A stretch of 64,000 bases of DNA from Vitrella brassicaformis (lineage: Eukaryota > Sar > Vitrellaceae), in NCBI GenBank assembly GCA_001179505.1, contig CDMY01000382.1, forward strand, positions 27,524-91,523. The letters are read 5' to 3'. Of the stretch, positions 57,905 through 64,000 are shown one piece after another. Positions within the stretch are counted from its first letter, which is position 1. The number at the start of each line of letters is the position of its first letter. The position numbers were made by a program, and so were the translations under genes. The notes beneath the pieces are model-generated. The model was not told where the DNA came from, made no database searches, and saw only the letters and a list, made by a program, of their open reading frames with translations.

Positions 57905-58441
57905 TGGGAGGGGGGAAGGGGGAGGGGCGTGGCGTGGGTGCATGTCTGTGTGTGACATGTTTGGGTGTGGATAGGAAGTGACAGACAGACAGACAGACAC
58001 CTTGGTTTGCGGTCAATGCGACTCATGACTGACATCTATTGATTGAAAGCATGATCGATATGTATGGGCCGCAGGCAGTGTCATGTCAATCAAAACTGAC
58101 GACGCATCGCTGGCTGGCTGGCTGCATCATGTGCACAAGAGAACCATCTTTCCCTGCAGTCCTGGCTTGACGCTGTCTGTCCTTGAGCTGATGCGCAGAA
58201 GGACGAATGCCGCCAAGTTGTACACCACATATCACGGCCGGCTGTCTCATATCCATTCTCAAGTAGCATACAGATACAAGTAAGAGGGCTCATCACATCC
58301 ATCCATCCAGAAAGTATCTATCGACTGACCGACGCTAAATAAAAGCAACAGCGTCCTACATGTCAGTCAGAGCCCAAACCACCCACCCGCACCCACGCAT
58401 CGATCGCATCCACCTACCCTACCCCACCCGCCCCATCATCA
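57905..58441. other. Spacer between convergent genes
   Basis: About 540 bp with CAGA and CATC repeats; no gene supported. Confidence 0.45.
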
Positions 58442-59253
58442 TCATATCCTTGAGACGGTGTCGATGATTTGCGGTTCTTCTTCCTCTTCCTCCTCCTCTT
58501 CCTCTTCTTCTTCCTCCTCCTATCACACACACACACACAAAACATGCGGATTTCTATCCAGCTGTCTGTCTGTCGCCTCGCTCATCCCTCGTGTCCGTCC
58601 GCTGAGCTCACCTCTGCCTCCTCCCCCTCGGGCAGCAGCTGGAACTCAAAGTCGTTGATGAACCTGGCGTACTCGGCCACCCCTTCGAGCTCAGCCAGCG
58701 TGTCCTCGAGGCTCATGGCCTTGAACTCCGCCAGCGGCTGGTCGGAAATCGACTTGGCCATGTCCTCGAAGTTCTCCATCCGCTTGTTGAGCTCGGGCAG
58801 CTGCTCGAGCACCGGGCTCTTCTCCACCTCTCGGTCGTCGGCCTCCTGCGCCCTGAACCAAATCTCCTTGTTGAGCACGTGGAACGGCGTGATGATGGCG
58901 ATGCACAAGGGCAGGAACTTGGCTGTGTCGTACTGCGCCTCAGCCAGCGGCTTGACCAGGTCGTCCAGAGGGCCGGGGAGGGTGTACCGCACCTCGGGGA
59001 AGAAGGCACCCGATGCATGGGCCATCTCGGGCATCAGCAAAGGGACAGCCGCGACAGACGCCGCCAGCAGGACCTTCTGCAGGTTGGTCAGGCCAGTGGC
59101 CGGCTGTGCCGCCATCTTGACTGTTGATCTGTGCCTGGATCTGAGGGCATTGGGAGCTCGGAGGGAGGGGGGAGTGAAGGCAGCGATAGATGCCAGCTCG
59201 CTAAGGGCCAGAAGGGCCACTAAGCAGATGGCTGCTGCTCTTACGTCCTTCAT
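58442..59253 (-). CDS. Plastid (probably thylakoid) protein precursor with poly-Glu C-terminus
   Basis: Two exons. Exon 1 starts at ATG 59253 and ends at the GAG|GTGAGC donor near 58609; exon 2 is about 58442-58520, entered at a GTGTGTGATAG acceptor. The N-terminus is a bipartite complex-plastid leader: hydrophobic signal (AAAICLVALLALSELASIAA), then Phe at the cleavage site and a basic Ser/Arg/Ala stretch (FTPPSLRAPNALRSRHRSTV). A second hydrophobic segment ending MAHASG looks like a thylakoid transfer signal or membrane helix. The mature part has IITPFHVLNKEIWFRAQEAD and a Glu/Leu-rich helical region. Exon 2 encodes 15 consecutive Glu, then PQIIDTVSRI. I do not recognise the family. It shares a 129-bp promoter with WDR54. 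Confidence 0.72.
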
Positions 59254-59382
59254 TTGCAGACAACGACCGCAGATCTCTGCGAGCTCAGAATGGTTTGAAC
59301 CCTAAACCCTGAACCCCGCGGGGAGGATGACGAGAGCAACAGACACACTCAAGATCTAACACACTCCGTTTAGGGGTTTAGC
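59254..59382. promoter_or_regulatory. Divergent promoter (plastid protein / WDR54) with motif variant and telo-boxes
   Basis: GCGAGCTC, a one-base variant of the recurrent motif, is at 59279-59286. CCCTAAACCCT is at 59300-59310, a perfect 1.5 units of the TTTAGGG telomere repeat, and TTTAGGGGTTTAG at 59369-59381 lies just before the WDR54 ATG. Confidence 0.6.
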
Positions 59383-60811
59383 ATGGAGGAGACGTCTGCG
59401 GCGCTGCACCTGCATACAACTCCTGTCGTGCTCAAGGCGTCGCCCTCCCTCATCCACGGCAATCTCGTCGCCTCCCAGCGGCGCATCGCTTATGCGCATC
59501 AGTCGAAGGTGTGTTTCTACGCGGTGGACAGCGAGCGGTGTGTCGACGGGCCCACCACGTCCAAGATCATCAGCCTCCACTATGTGCACATCCGGAAGGC
59601 CGGGCCCAAGCCCATGCTCATCGTCAACATGGCCAACGGAACGCAGATGTGGAACCAAGACGGCACCAGGATGCTCTACTACCTGCCCGTGCAGCACCCG
59701 CAGACATCCGCCACATCCACGTCAGCAGCACAGAACGCGGCAGTGGACATCGGCAAGTGCCACAGAGGGGCGGCTGTGTGCGCCTTCCCGCAGGCAGACC
59801 ATGTGATCATCGGCTCATCTGCGGGCGAGCTGATCATCATCCGCACCGACGGCGATGCCTTCCATTCGTTGGCCACACGCAAGGTCGCCTCAGCATCGCC
59901 CGTTATGGTGGTGGCGTGCAGCGGTGAGGGCAGCGACCAGCATGTGATGAGCGGCCATGCCAACGGGGAGATTGTGTGGTGGCGGCCTGAGGCCAACGGC
60001 ATGTACATGCAGCTGCCGGGCGCATTGCAGCACGCACAGGACACCCCCACATGCATGAAGGTAAGGTGGGCAGGGAGGGAGGGAGGGAGGGACGGGGACA
60101 GAAATCGATGGATGGATGGATGGATGGATGGCAGGATGGAGGGGGGACATATAAGTGAAGTGTCTGTGTGTGTGTTGTTCAGGTGCTCGGCAACACGCTG
60201 TACTGCGGTTTCGGGACGGGTCACTTGCGTGTGTACGACGCGGTGCGGCGGGAGCTGAAGATCGAGATCGCCGCACACGGCCGCTGGATCAACGACATCG
60301 ACGTCAGACACGATGTAAACAGCGAGGGAGGGAGGGAGGGAGGGAGGGAGGGGGAGGTAGAGAGGCACCGTGATGATGAGAAGTCTTAAGTTTCAGTCCT
60401 ACACCACAAGGATGAGTGTGTGACGATAAACACGCGACCATACTCTCTGAACACGCAGAAGACATACAAAGACACCCAGGAAGGAACGTCCATGTAGCTA
60501 CGACTTCCGTCGACAATGTGTGTGGCCACATTTGTCTGTGTCATATACTGCTGCGTTTGTGTGTCCTACAGGGGTTGGTCGCATCAGTCGGCGAGGATAC
60601 GGTGCTGAATGTGTGGCGCTGCCCGTCGTGCGACAGCGAGGTGTCGCTGGCACACTCGGCCGTCGTGACGGAGAGCCTGCTGACGGGGGTGGCGTTCACA
60701 CAAAGGCGAGGTGATACTGCCGACGAGGGTGCTTTCGCTGTGTGTGTGGTGGCGTATGACAGCGAGGTGCTCTACTTCTTGTCCAACCGCCCATGGGACG
60801 TCAACATCTAG
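59383..60811 (+). CDS. WDR54: WDR54-like WD-repeat protein
   Basis: Three exons: 59383-60060, 60183-60314 and 60572-60811, total 1050 nt (349 aa), close to the about 334 aa of animal WDR54. The protein has degenerate WD repeats: GTQMWNQDGTRMLYYLP, GSSAGELIIIRTDGDAF, SGHANGEIVWWRP, CGFGTGHLRVYDAVRRELKI (animal WDR54 has GYGNGQVHLYEATTGNLHVQ), INDIDVRHDGLVASVGEDTV with LNVWRC (animal SAAEDTFVHIWKL), and the C-terminal FAVCVVAYDSEVLYFLS (animal FAVTGYDLAEIRRF). The block-by-block match over the C-terminal half supports the assignment. Intron 2 carries a GAGGGAGGGAGG run (about 60325-60354). The function of WDR54 is poorly known. Confidence 0.8.
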
Positions 60812-61232
60812 CTAGCTTGGTCGCTTGCCTGGCTGGCTGCCTGGCCGATTGCGGGGAGAGGAGGGTGGGAGTGTCTATATTCATTATATCCGTCTCTATA
60901 TATAGATATCTGTGTCTTGTCTCGCCCTGTGTCTGTCCGCGTGTCTCTGTCCGCATGCCATGCCATGCGTGTGTTTATGTCCTCATGCATGGGATGCCAC
61001 ATCGATCATCCCATTTCTCTCTTCTGTACAGACGCATGACACACACATGGATACATGGATGGATGGACCTGCAATAGGCATCTTATGAACAGTTTGTCGC
61101 TCACTCACTCACTCGTCCAGCCAGTCAGTCCATCAACACCATCCATCACACACCAGCACGGCACAGCACAGCACAGCACAGCCAGCCAGTATCCATGCCT
61201 GGCTCATCTACGGCAGGGGCCCACCACACTAC
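60812..61232. other. Spacer between convergent genes
   Basis: About 420 bp with TATATATAGATATC at about 60896-60910 and AGCACAGCACAGCACA at about 61158-61180. No gene supported. Confidence 0.45.
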
Positions 61233-63585
61233 CTATGTGGGTGTGTGCACGGGCGCGCGTGTCAGACGCATCACCGAATCCTCGTGATCACACCTGACTT
61301 TCGCCTGCTCTGCCGCAGCGTGGAATTCATGAACAAGATCCCACGCCCAATCTGACGGCTTCACGCGAACTGACTCGACACGGGGAAACGCAGCCAGCGC
61401 CTTGGCAGCCTCGGCACACAGCGCATCACAGAAGCCTCTCTTGCCCTCCGTGTCATTGAAAGGAAATGGGCCGTCATGCGACAACTCGACGACAATACAG
61501 CGCACTCGCCTCGCTACGGCTAGCTTTCCTTCCTCCCCTGTCTGATAGAGAGTGCAAGACAACTCACGTAACCTGTTCGAGCTGTATCTCGGCGCCCTCA
61601 GGTCAAAGTGGGTCGTCAGTGTGAGCCCCTCCAGCTCTGTAGATATGTACTGGGCTGCTCTGGGGATGAGGAATATGCTCAGGCGAATAACATGAATCCC
61701 CATGGGCAAAACATATCCCTCATCGCTAGGTCCCTGGCCGAAAGTGGCCAACACAGTGAAGGCCTTCAGGCCGTGCAGCTGGCTGATGACGCTGCCTGCC
61801 CCCCCACTCAACGCACTCTCCCCATCCACACACACACACAGTCGCTGCGATGGGGAGCGTCGCGCCTCACATGCATATCTAGAAGGGTCAAAACTGGTCA
61901 ACAGTTTGATCGTGCGGGTGCTACTAGCCATCAGCTGGAGTGTGGGCTGTGTGCCCCACAGGTCCGCTGCACTGCCACTGAGAGGCACCACCAGACGGCT
62001 GAGCACACTCTCGCCCTTCTCGACTGTCGAATAGTGGGTGTAGTAGACCTCTCTGGCCCCGTCAGCCACACACGTGCTCCGAAACTCGTGCAGTGTCTGC
62101 AAGAAGAGAACAGCGATGCTGATCACGTCAGGGGGTGTGCGCCTCACTTCCTTACTTTGATGTATGCCGTGTTCTGGGCGGCATTTTGATAGCGTGGCAG
62201 CTGCGCGTGGATCTTCTGGAGGCGCTTGTTGCCGAAGGTGGTGCGAACCTCCTCGGCCATGTCAGCCGTGCCCTTGAAGCACACATGGCCCGTGACCGAG
62301 GTGATGGTGCCGCCGGTCGCGCCACGGCGGTCTCGCGTGATGTCTTCGAAACTCCACGTCCCACCACGTGTCTGACATACACACCACACCACACCACACC
62401 ACACCACCACCCCAACAATGAATGTCGTTCTCTCTGCCACGCCACCCGCCCACACACACACCCACCCACCAGCATGATGTGCAGTGGCTGCAGGTCTCCT
62501 GCGCGATGCAGCCACGACCCCATGGCTGGGCTGTGTCCGGTGGTCAGCTCCCGCAGCGCAGGCAGCCGATACCGCCGGTCACGAGCGACCCCATACCACT
62601 GCCCCCTGACCTCCGCCCGCCGCAGCCCCGGGAACGTGACGGGGCTGGCAGGGGGGGATGTTCTCTTCTTCGCCTTCGTCGCGAAGAAGCCGTCGTCGTC
62701 GCTGTAGCCGTCGTCGCTGTAGCCCTCGTCGTAGTCCTGCAGGGTTATGCGCTCGGTGAGGTCGATGCCTAGGTCTACGGTCTCGACCGTGGGGGCCGTC
62801 ATCTCGAGCAGCTCGATGAAGCCCAGGGCCTCGTCGGGATCCTCGAGTATCGACACCACCTTGACCGCCGTCAGAAGGCCTGCAGGCCGAACACACACAC
62901 ACACACACACACAGAGAGATGCAGATTGGTTTGTTCTCGCCCATTCCCTCATCTGTGCGCGTGGGTGCGTGCGTACCCCTCCACTGCTGTCGGTCAGCCT
63001 CGTCCCAGCTAAGCAGCCCGTTCCCCCACCTCAAGTCACCAAAGGGGTCGTAGCTGACGATCGGGTGCATCTCGGGCATCTTGCACATCCGCCAGAACGG
63101 CACCGAGATGAATCGCAGAGTGGCGATGCTGTCGGGGAACCCCAGGAACCCCCCCGATGCCGATGCGATCACCACTGCTCTGCATCACACGCGGCCCTCA
63201 CAGCCGCCAACCCCTGGGCCTGCACACCATGACACAACACATCATGCCACCACAGACCATAAACGAAGGAAGGCGTGTCGGCGCGACGCACACACCTGCG
63301 CCTTCAGCTGTTCTACTCTCTGGAGCTGCATCCAGAGCGACTCCGCCACCTCATCTAAGATACCCGTCACGTCATACTCCTACACAAACCAACCGACACA
63401 GCCCACACAAGTGCATTTGATGGACACCCGCCCGTCCAGATAGACGTGTTGGCCGTGTGCCTGCCTGCCTGGTGATCTAGCTGGCCATCCCCCGCTGCAG
63501 CAGGCTCCTCCGCCAACGCCATATCCTCATGGTCGTCATCATCTGCGCCGCCACACACCTCATCGTCATGCTCATCGCGGTCCAT
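61233..63585 (-). CDS. Unrecognised multi-exon protein with acidic N-terminus
   Basis: Start ATG 63585 (MDRDEHDDEVCGGADDDDHE); stop TAG at 61233. Exons read EYDVTGILDEVAESLWMQLQ into a short coiled coil (RVEQLKAQ, AQGLAAVRAACDAEQ), then IATLRFISVPFWRMCKMPEM, PIVSYDPFGDLRWGNGLLSW, GLLTAVKVVSILEDPDEALG, a YSDDGYSDDDG acidic repeat, RGGTWSFEDITRDRRGATGG, and a final large exon of about 290 residues (HEFRSTCVADGAREVYYTHY through GLKAFTVLATFGQGPSDEGY to RCIVVELSHDGPFPFN). Leucine spacing (LRELTTG, ELEGLTLTTHFDLRA) hints at leucine-rich-repeat-like or F-box-associated architecture but is not diagnostic. One join near 63140 needs a 44-bp intron and is uncertain. Confidence 0.55.
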
Positions 63586-63639
63586 CCTCGTCAGTGTCCC
63601 GCTTATTGACGCCTTGGCGCCCGACTTCTGACGCAATGG

Positions 63640-64000
63640 ACGCCCGGCGCCGTCACATCGTCACGCAGCCGTGACCGTCATCTGCTACTCATCTGGCGGG
63701 ATATGCTGGGAGCGGCCTGCGTTCCACATGTAAGCTCGCTGGTCGCCCGATCCCAGGATAGGAGAGTTTTTTCTGACGACCCCCATCATATAAGCTCTGC
63801 CGGATGGCATTCACACGCACACACCCCTGCACACACACAAGCCATCCATTCATACGAACACCATGTATCTGAATGAAGGCATTCCTCTCTCTCTTGCCTT
63901 CTGAAGGCACTCTTGCAGCAGCGCCAGCCTCTCGTGAAAGCGGGTGTCATCGGCAGACTTGAATGACGGGCAGCCGACAAAGTGCTGCAATGAGGCAGCT
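63640..64000 (-). pseudogene. Truncated, rearranged copy of the MEKHLA gene (exon 4, start of exon 5, then promoter/exon 1)
   Basis: On the minus strand, from 64000 downward, the sequence repeats the 14020-14210 region of the MEKHLA gene almost exactly: acceptor, exon 4, intron, and exon 5 as far as the codons for AIRQS. At about 63799 similarity stops and, after about 20 bp, resumes with the promoter region of the same gene (equivalent of 13345-13520). The ATG at the equivalent of 13497 is GTG here. The order exon 4-5 then promoter-exon 1 means two damaged tandem units joined head-to-tail, or a rearranged insertion. More exons may continue past the right edge. Confidence 0.75.

Noticed and set aside
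1-64000. tRNA, rRNA, CRISPR array, insertion sequence or viral gene
   Set aside because: No tRNA cloverleaf, rRNA core sequence, regularly spaced repeat array, transposase motif or terminal inverted repeat was recognised by eye. A tRNAscan or profile search could still find a small RNA gene.

Overview
This window is nuclear DNA from an intron-dense, GC-rich photosynthetic protist. My best guess is a chromerid alveolate such as Vitrella brassicaformis. The guess rests on short introns whose 3' ends are TG-rich, very large single exons coding for Ala/Pro/Gln-rich protein, a plastid precursor with a signal peptide followed by a Phe-led transit peptide (complex plastid), and TTTAGGG-like elements at promoters. 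I could not run a database search, so the species name is inference. Two 300-base N gaps (12277-12576 and 43497-43796) show this is a draft scaffold.

Layout. 1-1864 (-): SET-domain methyltransferase, running off the left edge. 2371-6778 (+): CLC-type chloride/proton antiporter. 7935-10311 (-): secreted alpha-carbonic-anhydrase-like protein lacking zinc ligands. 11257-13118 (-): small secreted cysteine-rich protein, present twice because of an apparent unmerged contig overlap. 13497-14432 (+): MEKHLA (PAS-like) protein. 15930-17815 (-): DGAT2-type acyltransferase. 18000-23435 (+): XPG/Rad2 nuclease. 23775-24098 (-): twin CX9C protein. 24278-27102 (+): Era-type GTPase with an N-terminal SAP motif. 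28289-30019 (-): R2R3 MYB protein. 30172-31328 (+): EF-hand-like protein. 32623-34646 (-): RAD23. 35210-43063 (+): giant MORC-type ATPase homologue with a degenerate nucleotide site. 44495-45875 (-): eIF4E. 45948-48124 (+): coiled-coil/TLDc-like protein. 48487-50447 (-): PPIL6-type cyclophilin. 50534-51556 (+): unrecognised protein. 52095-53963 (-): unrecognised disordered protein. 54284-57904 (+): coiled-coil/proline-rich protein. 58442-59253 (-): plastid-targeted protein. 59383-60811 (+): WDR54. 61233-63585 (-): unrecognised protein. 63640-64000 (-): rearranged fragment of the MEKHLA gene.

Organisation. Genes alternate strand almost without exception, giving at least ten head-to-head pairs separated by about 70-560 bp. 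Most of these shared promoters carry an 8-bp motif GCGAGCTT/AAGCTCGC, and some also carry telomere-like AGGGTTTAG/CCCTAAACCC boxes. This recurrent bidirectional-promoter signature is the most novel-looking feature I see. By function the genes are housekeeping: DNA repair (XPG, RAD23), translation (eIF4E, Era GTPase), lipid synthesis, ion transport and chromatin. They do not form an operon-like pathway. Exon boundaries below come from GT-AG signals combined with reading-frame continuity; for eight genes the exon sums came out as exact multiples of three.
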